From Pilaira anomala (Eukaryota; Mucoromycota; Mucoromycetes; Mucorales; Mucoraceae): DNA of 64,000 nt. Where the stretch lies: NCBI GenBank assembly GCA_025716855.1, contig JAIXMQ010000009.1, positions 526,001-590,000 on the forward strand, in the 5' to 3' direction. The first letter of the stretch is position 1; each line of letters starts with the position of its first letter. This document shows, one piece after another, positions 48,325-60,925 of this stretch. The notes under the pieces are model-generated. The model made no database searches. It was not told the origin of the DNA and was given only the letters and a program-made list of their open reading frames with translations. The position numbers and the translations under genes are program-made.

Positions 48325-48601
48325 TTCAAAGCTTAATATAATATAGTAAGAAAGAGTTTACGGAAGAAAGGTGGTTTTTATTAAAAATGCATAAAACTAT
48401 TATTTATAGCCCCGATACGTTTTACGTGTCTTTTTTCCTCTTCTTATTCACGTGTTTCTTGCTAGCATTCCAATTGCTGATAAACTACAGCGTGTCTAGC
48501 ACAATCTGCATTTACGTCACTCAGGACTGCGCTCCCTGGTTACAAAACTGCTCTTTTCCTTCATTTTCCTTCCTATAAATCTACATGCATTTAAAACGCT
48601 G

Positions 48602-50245
48602 AGTAACTAGCTGGTTTGAACAATGATGAAGCTATTTGGCAACGCTTAAGACTCCTGTTAATTTTTGTTTTCAGGCTCTTGGCGGTTTTGTTGTGAAAAG
48701 TCAAACAGTATACTCTTATTCTTAGAATTAGCCAAATCGATTCCTTGTTGGGTTTACATGAGGTTATAAATGACTTTATGTGGAAGGGCTAGTTGGCACG
48801 TTGGAGAAGGTTACCATGTTTACGTGTTTCTTCAACATTACTTCCAGGTTTGAGGCTTATAAGCAAATACTGTGACCATATCTGCTTGTAAGCTGTAGCT
48901 ATATTCTTTGGTATATCTTTTGGTGGAATTACTTCTTGTAAGTTTATGATATATTTTGCTGCATATCGTTTTTTTTTCTTTCTAATTTGATTTTGTTTTA
49001 AAAATCTTATATGCCTATGAAAATATATTGGCATGAATGGAGTAACTGGTTGACTTGATCAATGATGAAGCTATTTGGCAACGCTTAAGACTCCTGCTAA
49101 TTTTTGTTTTCAGGCTCTTGGCGGTTTCGTTGTGAAAAGTCAAACAGTATACTCTTATTCTTAGAATTAGCCAAATCGATTCCTTGTTGGGTTTACATGA
49201 GGTTATAAATGGCTTTATGTGGAAGGGCTAGTTGGCACGTTGGAGAAGGTTACCATGTTTACATGTTTCTTCAACATTACTTCCAGGTTTGAGGCTTATA
49301 AGCAAATACTGTGACCATATCTGCTTGTAAGCTGTAGCTATATTCTTTGGTATATCTTTTGGTGGAATTACTTCTTGTAAGTTTATGATATATTTTGCTG
49401 CATATCGTTTTTTTTTTCTTTCTAATTTGATTTTGTTTTAAAAATCTTATATGCCTATAAAAATATATTGGCATGAATGGAGTAACTGGTTGACTTGATC
49501 AATGATGAAGCTATTTGGCAACGCTTAAGACTCCTGCTAATTTTTGTTTTCAGGCTCTTGGCGGTTTTGTTGTGAAAAGTCAAACAGTATACTCTTATTC
49601 TTAGAATTAGCCAAATCGATTCCTTGTTGGGTTTACATGAGGTTATAAATGACTTTATGTGGAAGGGCTAGTTGGCACGTTGGAGAAGGTTACCATGTTT
49701 ACATGTTTCTTCAACATTACTTCCAGGTTTGAGGCTTATAAGCAAATACTGTGACCATATCTGCTTGTAAGCTGTAGCTATATTCTTTGGTATATCTTTT
49801 GGTGGAATTACTTCTTGTAAGTTTATGATATATTTTGCTGCATATCGTTTTTTTTTTCTTTCTAATTTGATTTTGTTTTAAAAATCTTATATGCCTATAA
49901 AAATATATTGGCATGAATGGAGTAACTGGTTGACTTGATCAATGATGAAGCTATTTGGCAACGCTTAAGACTCCTGCTAATTTTTGTTTTCAGGCTCTTG
50001 GCGGTTTTGTTGTGAAAAGTCAAACAGTATACTCTTATTCTTAGAATTAGCCAAATCGATTCCTTGTTGGGTTTACATGAGGTTATAAATGACTTTATGT
50101 GGAAGGGCTAGTTGGCACGTTGGAGAAGGTTACCATGTTTACATGTTTCTTCAACATTACTTCCAGGTTTGAGGCTTATAAGCAAATACTGTGACCATAT
50201 CTGCTTGTAAGCTGTAGCTATATTCTTTGGTATATCTTTTGGGTA
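48602..50245. repeat. Tandem array of 440-bp units, 3.7 copies
   Basis: Units start near 48602, 49040, 49480 and 49920 with the text (A)GTAACT..CAATGATGAAGC; the period is 440 bp. Copies 2-4 differ at very few positions (for example ATGACTTTATG/ATGGCTTTATG, T9/T10); copy 1 is slightly more diverged. The fourth copy breaks off near 50245 in TTTTGGGTAATT. Each unit carries a minus-strand open stretch (KDIPKNIATAYKQIWSQYLL ... NLLQRAN), ending in the same TAG in every copy. Confidence 0.95.
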
Positions 50246-50335
50246 ATTACTTCTTAGTTGTAAGTTTAATGTTACTTTCAGTTTGTTAGCGCAAGTTGTT
50301 ACAAATATATTGATCAAACTGAAAAATATCTTGCA

Positions 50336-50545
50336 ACTTTATTCTAAACATAGAATGAGCTGGCCAAGTTGAAACGTGAAATATTTAATGAAGTCAGAAG
50401 CCAAAGTAATCGTAAATCACCAGCTTTAAAATACAAAAGACCGCTATTTGGTAAACCAATCTAAGTCGACCCGAGGAACATCACCACGGCCATCGTAACC
50501 GCCATTACATCTTAATCGATACATACAGGGTCATTTTGTAAAACA
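50336..50545 (+). pseudogene. Truncated paralogue of the PD-(D/E)XK-like gene (last exon), without MITE 2
   Basis: From TTCTAAACATAGAATGAGCT onward it parallels the last exon at 40050-40386: ELAKLKREIFNEVRSQSNRK, then PALKYKRPLFGKPI. A stop (TAA) then stands where the other copy has AAA. It contains no MITE and so gives the empty site. No upstream exons are visible; the tandem array adjoins it. Confidence 0.8.
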
Positions 50546-52623
50546 GCAAACGTATTGTATAAACTGGCAGAGTAAAAACCATCAGATTGATAATTACACA
50601 TGCATTTATTTATAAACAAAGTATTAGCTCTCTCCCCTAATAATAATAAAAAAAAACGAATGAATATATAATTATATCATATGAAGCACTGTAGTGTGCA
50701 TTTTCATAATAGCTGTTGTTTTAACAAGATGTATTTCTTTTTGAAAAGATACATAAAACAGTTCATTTTTTATAATGTTTAATATGTAGAAAATTGATTT
50801 ATGTCTAAAGAGCCTTTGTAATCATTTCCTTAAAAGTGGACAACTTATTCTGGAAATGCTGGGAAAATAAAAATAAGGATATGTAACTACGTAATGTTAT
50901 ACAGCCTTCCAATTTATTATTTTTTAAAGCACTGTAAATCTAAAGCACTCTATTACCGAGCCTGTTATGTAGGACCATATTTAACTCAAAAAGAACTCTG
51001 AATTACTGCCGATCCCATTAAATTCATTGATACACCTCGAGGTAATTTTACAAAGAAGCAGTAATGAAATAATGTGTTATTTCAGAATAATCAATAACTA
51101 AAATATAGTTTCTTAAGAAAACTCCTTTGCCTTTTGATTGAAATGTATAGCTGTCTTAGATGAAGAATATTAAATAAACTGCATATATTGTAATATGTCA
51201 CTTTGTAACGGTCTAAGAAAATAAAAATATGTTTCTTTTACTTAAAGCTTAGCAAAAATTAAAATTAACGATCCCATCATATTTTAAAATGTCAATATGA
51301 ACCCTGTAGTAATAAAACAGAGTTTATCATCTGTTTTATGAGAATTATCCTTCTAGTTTAGCTATTCTGAGATTCTTATTACCAATGTAAATTACATCGA
51401 TCGTTTTTATTTATATTCTTTTTGCCATTCAAATAGTATCTTGTGTCTGTTTTCAAATCCTACTCTTCTAATCTTCCTGGTATGGACCCTTAATACGCGC
51501 AACATTTGTCAATTTTTACTTACGATTTCTCAGTTTATCTGGAAATCGCTTTCATTTTCTTCGATCTGTCGTTGAATTAGTAAATGAGGAATTATAATTC
51601 TATGTATGAGAGGAGTAAAAAAAAATCTATCTAGTTAATTTAAATTGTATCAGAGTCTATTCTATTAAAATTAAGTTTAAATTATATATACATGTAGCTT
51701 GAAATAGAATAAAAACTGCGAACTAATGTGTTCTGTGTTTTCTCACTTGTTTTTTTTTTGTCTCTTGCAAGATAACTACCTGTTCCTTTATTTCCTAATT
51801 TAGAAATAAATGCCTATATATTATATGTATCTTCTAAGTTCGTAAAATAGCTCTTCCCACCCTATTAAACATGTATTAATTAAATTATGTGCAGTATACA
51901 TACTTTATATGAATGTATACTTTTTCCTATTATTACTATATCTTATACCTTTTTTTATAATGTCAAAATATCCATATAGTTTCTTACACCTCAACCACGA
52001 CATCAATAGCTGCAGTAGCGGCAACGATTATTAAAAAAGGGACATACTATTTTAGATCAGAATATTTATCAAAAAAGGATTTTAAGAACATATGTAAGAA
52101 AAAATATTATTCATGCCTCCATCATTTGGAATATCACATAATGCACAAGCTCTAGCTAATAATCAATAAGAAGTTTATGAAACAGGTTCATTTTAAGATA
52201 ATCACCTGCATAAAAGTAGAGCAATCATGAAAAATTATCATGCATTTTTGGTTGAACAATGCGTATAAGATCGCGAAAACTTGTTTCCAACTTTTTACAG
52301 CACTAGTTACATTCGAAGACAACTACTAAATATGTCATATAGTAATATGAATTGGTTATAAGTATAATGTTGTGTCTATTTAAATGATATCCTATATATA
52401 TATATATATATATAAATTAATATGAAACTTTTATTTTAATTTAGAAAGAAAAAACATATATATCTAATAATATCTAGTCTTATTTAACTTTATTAAATCT
52501 TATAAAATCGTTGTGTAAATGCAGGGAAAAAAAAAGAGATGCACGTTTTTTTTAATGATTTACAAGGTTCTATTATCACATTTTTTTATTTTGATTTTTT
52601 TATTTTTATTTTTATTTTATTAT
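50546..52623. other. Intergenic, 2 kb, nothing recognised
   Basis: AT-rich non-coding sequence with an (AT)n run near 52394-52414. No open frame with coding character, tRNA or repeat family seen. Confidence 0.5.
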
Positions 52624-53183
52624 TTATTTGAATACTTTTCTAACAGCCTGACGTTTATTCTGAAACCATATTTGTACAGTTCTTGGTGACATCCCTAAAT
52701 GACGAGCAAGGTTCTCCCTTAATATTGTGGAAGGAAATGCAGTTCTTTCAAATACTTTTTGTAATGTTTGTGTTTGTTTTGCAGTAGCTCTTTTTCTTCT
52801 GATCTTCATGTAATCATTGTCGCTATGGTTATAGTGATAGTTCCAGACATTTCTATTTCCCCAATGATCAACAGGATTATAAGGCGTTGGTTGATATAAT
52901 TTTTCATTGGTTATGTGTAATGGTTGTATTTCGTTCTTGATTGAACGATGAATACTATTATTCGGTCTAGGTAACTCGATAAATGGAATTGTATTGCTTT
53001 TATGATGAGATTTTGTGGGTTTTACTATTGGTGCCAGTGTAGTGCTGCTGTTATTGTCATAACTGCATAACAGATTTTGAATCGAATAAGGCGATAATGC
53101 GATACACTAAAGAATAAAGCGAATGGTCAGTATCGCTTTCACTCTTGTATGCTTAAAATTAAACATACCTTATTATTACTCAT
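52624..53183 (-). CDS. Homeodomain transcription factor, short
   Basis: Two exons on the minus strand, 53183-53169 (MSNNK only) and 53106-52624, give 165 aa. The homeodomain is at the very C-terminus, about residues 104-162: RRKRATAKQTQTLQKVFER, then FPSTILRENLARHLGMS and the recognition helix RTVQIWFQNKRQAVRK. The N-terminal 100 residues are Asn/Ser/His/Pro-rich and disordered-looking. The invariant Trp, Phe and Asn of helix 3 are present, so it should bind DNA. The target is unknown. It stands alone, with over 2 kb of spacer on the 3' side. Confidence 0.88.
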
Positions 53184-53979
53184 AATTAGAAAAGGAAAAG
53201 ATTGGAATGGATAAAGTGAGAATAAGATTATAAAGTAATATACACTTGAAAGAAAGAAAAAAAAAAAAGAAAATTTTCCTTCTATTTGTATTCCTAAAAA
53301 AAATCACTGGTTCTTAAGGTTGCATTTTTTTTTTTTTTTTTTTTTTTTTGCTAATACGATTCTACCGTGTGATTAAAATATCAATAGGAAATGGTTTAAT
53401 TCAATACTTATGCGTGACTAGTATAAGATATACTCCTATTTTTTATTTTTATTTTTTTTATTTGAGAAACAAAATGTCAAAGGGACATAAGAGGATTATA
53501 AGTATGTGCATTACTAATATAATGTTTCTCATACAAGCCTGATTAATGTATTTGATAAACTCCATTACCATCGTATATAATACAGTTCAAATATGCACTA
53601 GTTTACTCAAGAGAGGCTTTTTTTTTAATTACATGTAAAAAGAAAATACGAAGACTATATAAGGTATAGTAATATTATTTTTCTAGAATATGACAATATA
53701 GGCTTGAAATCAGAAGCGCGCACTATGACAAAAGTATGCATTAGTAATAGCCAATGCTACTTTTTGTATTCCTAAAATCTGTATGCGATGCATTCTTGCA
53801 TACGCAAAGTCTTTTTATTGTTATTGTTTCTCACGTTTTCGATTTCATTTGTGGATTACAGAATAAAACAAAATTCAGTTAACTAAACCCTGTTATGTCT
53901 ATAAAAAAAAAATCGATAGCATGTGTATGGGATATACGGAATCGTGACTAAAAGTAAAATCATTTATGTAATACCGACC

Positions 53980-54108
53980 AGGTGGTTATCTTTAGCCGAT
54001 CTTTCACTGTCATTAAAAACAAAACAAAACAAAAATAAAACAAGAAAAAAAAAAAGCTTATAATCGGCTAAAATATCGGTTGAATATAATGTTATAAAAT
54101 AGCCACCT
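53980..54108. mobile_element. 129-bp inverted-repeat element (MITE-like)
   Basis: AGGTGGTTAT at the left and ATAGCCACCT at the right are inverted (9 of 10). Inside, TTTAGCCGAT (53991-54000) and ATCGGCTAAA (54063-54072) are a perfect second pair. Non-coding, A-rich centre. Family unknown. Confidence 0.5.
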
Positions 54109-54759
54109 AAACATTTATTACTTCTTATCAAGTTATAAACAGTTCAGATCGAAATCAAAATGCACACTTTTTTTTTATATACATACTTTCAATTAAAGAA
54201 TAGATAAAATGTATGGTAAATCACGTATTATTCCTCCTAAAGCAAGTGTATATTGTGATGCACTATAGATAATAATAAGAACTTATTTAAACAAGGGGGG
54301 GGGGGAGCGAATTAAGGAAAGTTGTTATGAAGCGCATATACTAAGATAGATTGAAGTAATTGGACCCTACAATCGTGATGGATATACTAAACTAAACCAA
54401 AATCCGGGGTCTTTCAAATTAGTTTTTTTTTTCACCCTCTCGCAAATCTATACTAAATTTCTGTTTTTCATGACCAAATACTTGGTTTATTCAAGTTTAA
54501 ATCCACCAAGTCCCGAGTTCCGGGAATGCTAATTGCTTATTATTGGTCATGAGTTGTAAACTCTGACTATTTTACCAATTTTTCCTTTATTAATCGAAAT
54601 TTATAGTATAAAAAATATATTTTAAAATATACAATTATCAATTTTTCTTTCGCGTACGTACGTCACTTTGGGGGGACTCGATCCCTAGCTCTGTTGGAAC
54701 TAGCCGCCAAGATTTGGAACCTTTGTCTCTCAACCAACGCTCGTCTTTATCTCACGTAC

Positions 54760-56278
54760 ATACCATCGAAAATCAATCCAGCCGATGCACCTTCAAGTCA
54801 ATTGACAACTCAAATCGAATAGCAGATAAACAGGCAATATTTTCAATAATTAGAGGTAACGTGAGGAAACATCACGTTGATTGCTTTGCGAATTCTCTGA
54901 ACCATCAAATTACCCAATACTTCAGCTGGAAGTGGACCCCCAAGCCTTATCGAGCAACGCCTTCTATGACCCCATGAAATCAATGGAACCGAGTATTTCT
55001 TTGTCCTCCTTGGAACCTCATACCTCACTGTCTTCAACACTAGAACTGTTGTCCAACATCAGCAACAGTCATCACACCCAATTGGACCAGCGCGATTTGG
55101 CGCCCTCTACTGCTATCCATGACATAAATACCACCGGTAGCAATTCCACCATCCATGATTCATTCACATGTATCCGGCAACAGCCTTTTACAGAAGAACA
55201 TACAATGGAACCTACTGGCCTGTAATGTAAACGTAGAAGACTTGAAGCGAAAGGCTATGACGATAATGCATTAGCTATATTAATCAATCCAGAAGCCCAG
55301 CCGTCGACTAAAAGTTACAACCTCATCCAAACTCGATTTATCCGATGGTGTCGTTTATATCATTTCAATCCTCTTAATCCTGATCCGGCTTATCTTGTCG
55401 AATATCTTGCTTACGGTCATCATATACTTCACTGGAAAAAAATTACTTGCTTATCTTACAAGTCAGCTATTCTTGATCTTTATAATCCATCCATTCTTGC
55501 TACTATTCAAAATGATACTCAATATCAGCGTTTCTTTACTAACTTAAAAGTTTTAACGGTACGCTCTTTTTACAGGCCCAATTTTGATTTAGAACCTGTC
55601 CTTTCAGCTTTAAAATCTTAGGGGTGATAATGAATCCTTGACATCAGATCAACTTAATCATAAAGTGTGCTTCCTGTTGGCGATTTCTGGTTTTCTTCGG
55701 CCTTCTGATCTTCATCGTATTAATCTTGACAAGATTCTTTGGACTCTTCACAGCTTAACTGTTTATCGATTATCCCAAAGAAAAACGAATAGGTTCACCA
55801 ATTGAATGTGTTGTGTTTATTCATAGGCACCCGGATGTATCACTATGTCCTATTCTTGCATATCAATTTTATCGATCTCGTATTGTTACTACTCGAAGTC
55901 TTGGTCCTCACCCAGTAGGCCCTTCAAGAACCATTATTTTTCTTATACGCAATCTTAATGACTTCTCTCTAGCTGTAACGTCTCAAACTATCGGTCGTCA
56001 TATTCGTAGTCTTCTCTCATTAATTCTTGAGGATGACAACTCTTCTGGTGGCCCTCTTCGTGCACATGCTATTGGATCTACCAATGCTGCTATTAATGAT
56101 ACGAATCTGGATGATATCCTTGTCCCACGGCTCATGGACTTCGTCAGTCTTTGATAACTTTTATCGGCTTTCTCGTGCTACGGCCTCTGACTTTACTACT
56201 TTGGAAAAATTGGGAACACAGTCAGAGTCTCCTCCTACTCCCAGTAATGTAGTGAGTGTTTCATTTCACTCAAACTAA
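54760..56278 (+). mobile_element. DIRS-like retroelement relic (RNase H end and tyrosine recombinase)
   Basis: The first part reads VDCFANSLNHQITQYFSWKW and, in a shifted frame, PNWTSAIWRPLLLSM and NIQWNLLACNV, the RNase H end of DIRS polyproteins. From about 55236 comes a tyrosine recombinase: YNLIQTRFIRWCRLYHFNPL, AISGFLRPSDLHRINLDKI, IHRHPDVSLCPILAYQFYRS, HAIGSTNAA and DNFYRLSRATASDF. The Arg in LRPSD and the Tyr in FYRLSR fit catalytic positions. Frameshifts and stops (for example near 55618 and 55801) make it inactive. The reverse transcriptase and terminal repeats are missing. Confidence 0.78.
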
Positions 56279-56469
56279 TAACTCATGATTTCATTTCGCG
56301 GTTTTTTCATGTACACAATATTTAATATATATTATAAGGAACATGTTACTGAACATCTGTCTTTTCAATTTCATCATATATGTAAAAAAAAATATATATA
56401 TAATACTACACGTAACCTTTTGTTTCACAGGAGTACAATATTTTTGACGACATCGAGAAAAAAAAACCA

Positions 56470-56470
<1 letters not shown>

Positions 56471-56527
<57 letters not shown>
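56471..56527. repeat. Poly-T run of about 57
   Basis: The longest homopolymer in the window, 200 bp downstream of the DIRS-like relic. It could be a retroposition poly(A) tail in reverse or simple slippage; no element was identified next to it. Confidence 0.8.
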
Positions 56528-56529
<2 letters not shown>

Positions 56530-56533
<4 letters not shown>

Positions 56534-57992
56534 GCTGGGTAATTAGCATTATTTTCCTACATGTGCATTACTAGTATCCATTGGTAGAGATTTAAATATT
56601 TAAGAGGTTTTTTAAAACTTTAAATTTTTGTTGAGGTCACTCTATAATGCAGCAGATCCGATCTCTATATGAAAGAACTATTTCTTGCATATAATTTTAT
56701 CTTTACTAAAAAAAAAAAAAAAACCCTCTTTAAGCTTTTATGTCACGTATTTTGAAAGAGAAGAAAAGTCGTGCTTAAAGTTAATTGAAATTAGATATAA
56801 AATGACATATTTTACCGTCATTGTTAAGAATATTTGGACGTATAGTACAGTCAGATTCTAAAAAAGTTTAAACAGATGCCGATATTATGTTGAGAGAGGG
56901 AATAAGAGAAAGAGAAAGAGAAAGAGAGAGAGAGAGAGATAAATCGGTAATAATATCAAAGTGTCAATCGGTATAGTCTATAATTGAAAATGTTCTTAAA
57001 ATTAAGCTTACGACTGTGATCAACGTTTTACAGCACTTGTTATTAAATATTTAGAGCGAGATATTATTCATGCATTTGTTTCTATTGACTACTTTAGTAC
57101 TTTTAAACAACAGGAAAACCTGTTCTCTTAAATTAATCTAAAAGTGAAACAATACAGTCAAGATTATATATTGCCATTGCGTCGGTATATTTAATATTCC
57201 GAGCCGTGTACATATACCATATTTCTAGTTAGTTATTAAGACCAATGAGTTGGTAAAATTAGAGTATTATCTGTACAAGATACACTCCTCTTGTGGTTAT
57301 GGATCACGATAATGTTTATGTACTCACTGGTGCATACACTTATAAAATAGGGGGCTTAAATGGCAAGTGACAATACTATCATATAGCTGTATTCACCTAA
57401 ATACATGTATAGTGTGCCGCCAGCGGTATTAACAGAAATATGTAATTATATTCGATGTCTAACATCACTTCTTAAAGTACTTCCAAGTAATATATACAAA
57501 ATCAAATCATGTATTAGTCATGGTAAAAATACGCATACCATATGTAGCTAGTATTGTCATATATGAAGACAAAAAAAACAGTTCTTTAAACAATCTAAAA
57601 ACAAAGGGATAGAGTTCGGGTTGTAATATATTTATTAGGACCCTTAATGAATAAACTGCATACATGGAACATTAAATGAAAGCTCTTAAAATAGGGAAAC
57701 AGATCAGCAGTTCTGATAGGAAAAAAAGTTAGTAACATGGTGCCGGATTTATGTCAGGCTCTGTTTTATAGTGTGTGTTCCTCTTTTTATTTTGTTTTAA
57801 AAGCAAGAATGCAGGCGACAGTAACACATAATGTTGGTTTGCGGAAAATAAATGTTTGATGTATTAGAGTATTCGGACCAAAATTCCTATGTACAACATA
57901 AATATACACGTTTTACTCTTATTTATTGTACAATAAAGATAGTTTTTTTTTTTTTGTTGAAATCATTAATGTATGTATATTTATAAAAGCCC

Positions 57993-58036
<44 letters not shown>

Positions 58037-59345
58037 TTGTTAAAAGTGATTGTTTATGAGAGAAAGCGAAGCAAACGGAAAGATAAAACAACTATTAGAT
58101 TTGTAAACACTTTATCTATTTTTTTTTTCTGCAGTGCTCAGTATACAATAACAATATATCCTTTTTTTTTCACGTCAAAATAATAGTAAAAGTATAATGA
58201 CAGAAAATAATAACAAAGATTTTTTTTTTATTAAGCCTTTTAATGTCATACCCAAATGATCTTTAACTAAATAATTATAATTGATTGATTTAAGTGTACT
58301 TGAGCTAGTCGATAATGAACCGTGCACTTTATGCATTTTACGCAGGCATATAATATAAAAAAACGATTTTTTTTATTAAATAATGGTATTTTCCCGAAAG
58401 AAAGAACGGTCGTTAAAGGAATAGGTGAGATTTATCGTGTAATATCGTTAATTAAACTTTATGTACATGACGTGTGATGTCTATATTTACATTAAAACGG
58501 TAAAATATAAGCTCAAAAATTAAACACACACTTGTTACTAAATCTATAAAGACCCAAGACATCATCAACGTATGGATTGATATACATCTAAATGAAATAA
58601 AAAGAGTAAGTTAAAAAATAAAATTTAAAGGCTTAGGTTTTTTAAAGGCTTATCCCGTCATTAAACACCATGTTGGCGTCAAGAAGAGTATGAAACATAT
58701 CATTCCTTACTTGTTATGTATACATGGTGTGTACATAGCGAGAAATGGGAGTTAAATTGGGGGGTCCCTTTTTTTTTACAGTATATTGGAGCCATTTTTG
58801 TCTCTTGTAATAAACTGATTAGAGCGTTTATAAACTAGGTTTAGCTCAAAAACCTAGTTTAATAAATGTACGTACTTTTAATTTATGATGCAAACAATAA
58901 TAAATGTATACCAAAAGCATATTATCCAGGGACTTTTTTTCAATTTTTTTTTCTTTTTGATAGGGTATTATACTAAAAGCAGAAGTAATCTTTTTTTCAG
59001 TATGAGAAAAAAAAAAGAGTAGATATTTTTTTTTAGTAGTGCTGTTTATTATTTGTTGTGTTTAATAATAATAATAATATACCTTTATATGATTATAATA
59101 ATTATTTGTTTTTGTCGTGTTAGTGTAATCCAAATAAATAAATAAAGTGCTTTCACAGAGACACTTTTTAAGGCATACAAGAAAAAAAATATTACCATAT
59201 TTGTTCACATTAAACTTTTTTAAATAAACTCAAAAATTCTATATACAGAGATGTGTGAGTGTTTTATCTTTATCTTTTCTTTCATTGTTTCTTTTTTTTT
59301 TTTATATATATCTCTTTCGAAAAAATAAAAAAAAATATAAACATC
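56530..59345. other. Long spacer upstream of the bZIP gene
   Basis: 2.8 kb of AT-rich sequence without recognised genes. It contains a (GA)n microsatellite near 56905-56939, poly-T near 58005-58034 and an 11-bp hairpin at 58832-58860. The last part, with pyrimidine runs and A-rich leader, is the presumed bZIP promoter and 5'UTR. Confidence 0.5.
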
Positions 59346-60503
59346 ATGTCTCAAAAACCAGAATCAACACAATTTCATGAGGATCAAGAAGATCTTTTAA
59401 TGTCATATCTTAACTCGGATTATATGTCTTCTTCTACACCTTGTTGGAACCCCCCTACACCAAGCTCTACACCTACCGATCAAAGTCCTGTGTCTACACC
59501 GATCTGCCAGAATTTTTTCGATATTTCAGGTTGGAATCAACATCAACCTAATACACCCAACGGTGAGCCTCTCTTAAATGAATACCCTTTCATAGTACCT
59601 GAGCATCATCATCATCACCATGCAGCTTACTTTCATCAACCTGCATCTCCTCCATCATCCTCCTCATCATCCTGTTGTGCTTCAGATACAGAACATACTC
59701 GAAAGAGACGTGGACGTAAGAAGCGTGATGTTTGTACACCTCCTTTAGCTCCTGCTATGATCGCTCCTGCCCCTGTTACAAAACAATTGGCGACGCTACT
59801 ACCGGCACAACAACAACAAGAAGAAGGAAAGTATATAAATAAATATATTCCAGTCTTAAAACCAGTGGTGGTGGTGAAGGCATTGTCATCTACTGCTGTA
59901 GATGATGGTCAGAAGGCAGCAACAATTGCTAAAAGACAGGAGAGGTTAATCAAGAATAGAGCAGCTGCTTTACTTTCACGTAAAAGAAAGCGAGAACATT
60001 TAACTGCACTTGAAGATCAAAGGAACGGGTTAGCAAATGAAAATAGTGAATTGAAACAAAAGGTGTTGGCATTAGAAAAAGAAAATCTTGCCTTAAAACG
60101 TAGATTGGAACCTCAACAAGCCGATAGTAAAAGTGTCATGATTTTTATGGTAAAGAAAAGAAGTGAAAAGTTTTTTTTTTTTTTGTGTAATGATACTAAA
60201 AAAATAAATTTCTTTGTTCTCATATGCAGATGATTTTATTTTCTTTTGCTTATATTGTTTCTATGGCAACAAAATTAGTACCAGTAAAGTATAACACAAC
60301 AACTGCTACTAAGATAACGTAAGTTACACTTTGCCTTCCCTTCTCTCTCTCTTAAATTATAAAATTAACTTTATTTTTGTTTTAATAGGCCTGATGAGTC
60401 CATCTTTTTTCAATTAACAAACTTTGCTCAACAAGAAGCTTCATTTTATAAAAAGAAAGACACTTCACTAAAAAGAAAAAGGTTTGAAAGAGTCGCAATG
60501 TAA
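59346..60503 (+). CDS. bZIP transcription factor with C-terminal hydrophobic segment, ATF6/CREB3-like
   Basis: Three exons, 59346-60149, 60230-60318 and 60389-60503, give 335 aa. The N-terminal half is Pro/Ser/Thr-rich with a His6 run (residues 87-92), typical of an activation domain. The basic region is at about 196-217 (KRQERLIKNRAAALLSRKRK) and the leucine zipper at 221-255. A hydrophobic stretch at about 263-281 (SVMIFMMILFSFAYIVSMA) spans exon junction 1. The order basic region, zipper and then a membrane segment is that of ATF6/CREB3-type ER-anchored factors activated by proteolysis. The short C-terminal part has no signature. The start was chosen at 59346 because the upstream frame is a poly-T artefact. 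Confidence 0.83.
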
Positions 60504-60925
60504 TCTCTATTATTCATTCCTTTTCTTTTTCCTTGTAATTTTTTACCCCTTTCTTTTTTTTTTTAATATATAAAAAAATGTACCTATTGCTGATCTATAA
60601 AGTTTCGATTATCGCATTTTAAATATCTACTTTATAGAAGGTCAAGTTTGTTTATGTACTGGAATAAGGTATTATTTGTCATTTACGCTGGCTCTGAGAA
60701 CTATTGTAAAGAGTTACGGAAATCGTATATACAGAAACAAAGTTGGAAATTCTATGAATTCTTATCTGGTTTGATATTTAAAGTATATCATCTTTTATGT
60801 AAATGAAAAAAAATATCATTTACACGATATAAGATATTTTGCACATATTTTGTTTATCACATTACATGCAACACTCAGAGAAAAAAAAGAGACTAACATA
60901 GAACTCCTTAATAGGAAATAAAACT

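Noticed and set aside
48602..50245. CRISPR-like array
   Set aside because: The units are 440 bp without unique spacers, and the genome is eukaryotic; it is an ordinary tandem duplication.
53348..53542. 64-codon frame rich in Ile/Phe/Tyr
   Set aside because: Low-complexity AT-rich translation upstream of the homeodomain gene, without start context or motif.
54655..54690. tRNA-like TCGATCCC near GGGGGACTCGATCCCTAGC
   Set aside because: No acceptor stem, D arm or anticodon loop pairs with it.
56285..56542. Frame ending in a Phe run
   Set aside because: It is the translation of the 57-nt poly-T tract.
58494..58590. Minus-strand exon-like stretch (MYINPYVDDVLGLYRFSNK)
   Set aside because: It has an acceptor-like TTTAG before it and a stop after it, but no upstream exon could be found; too short to call.
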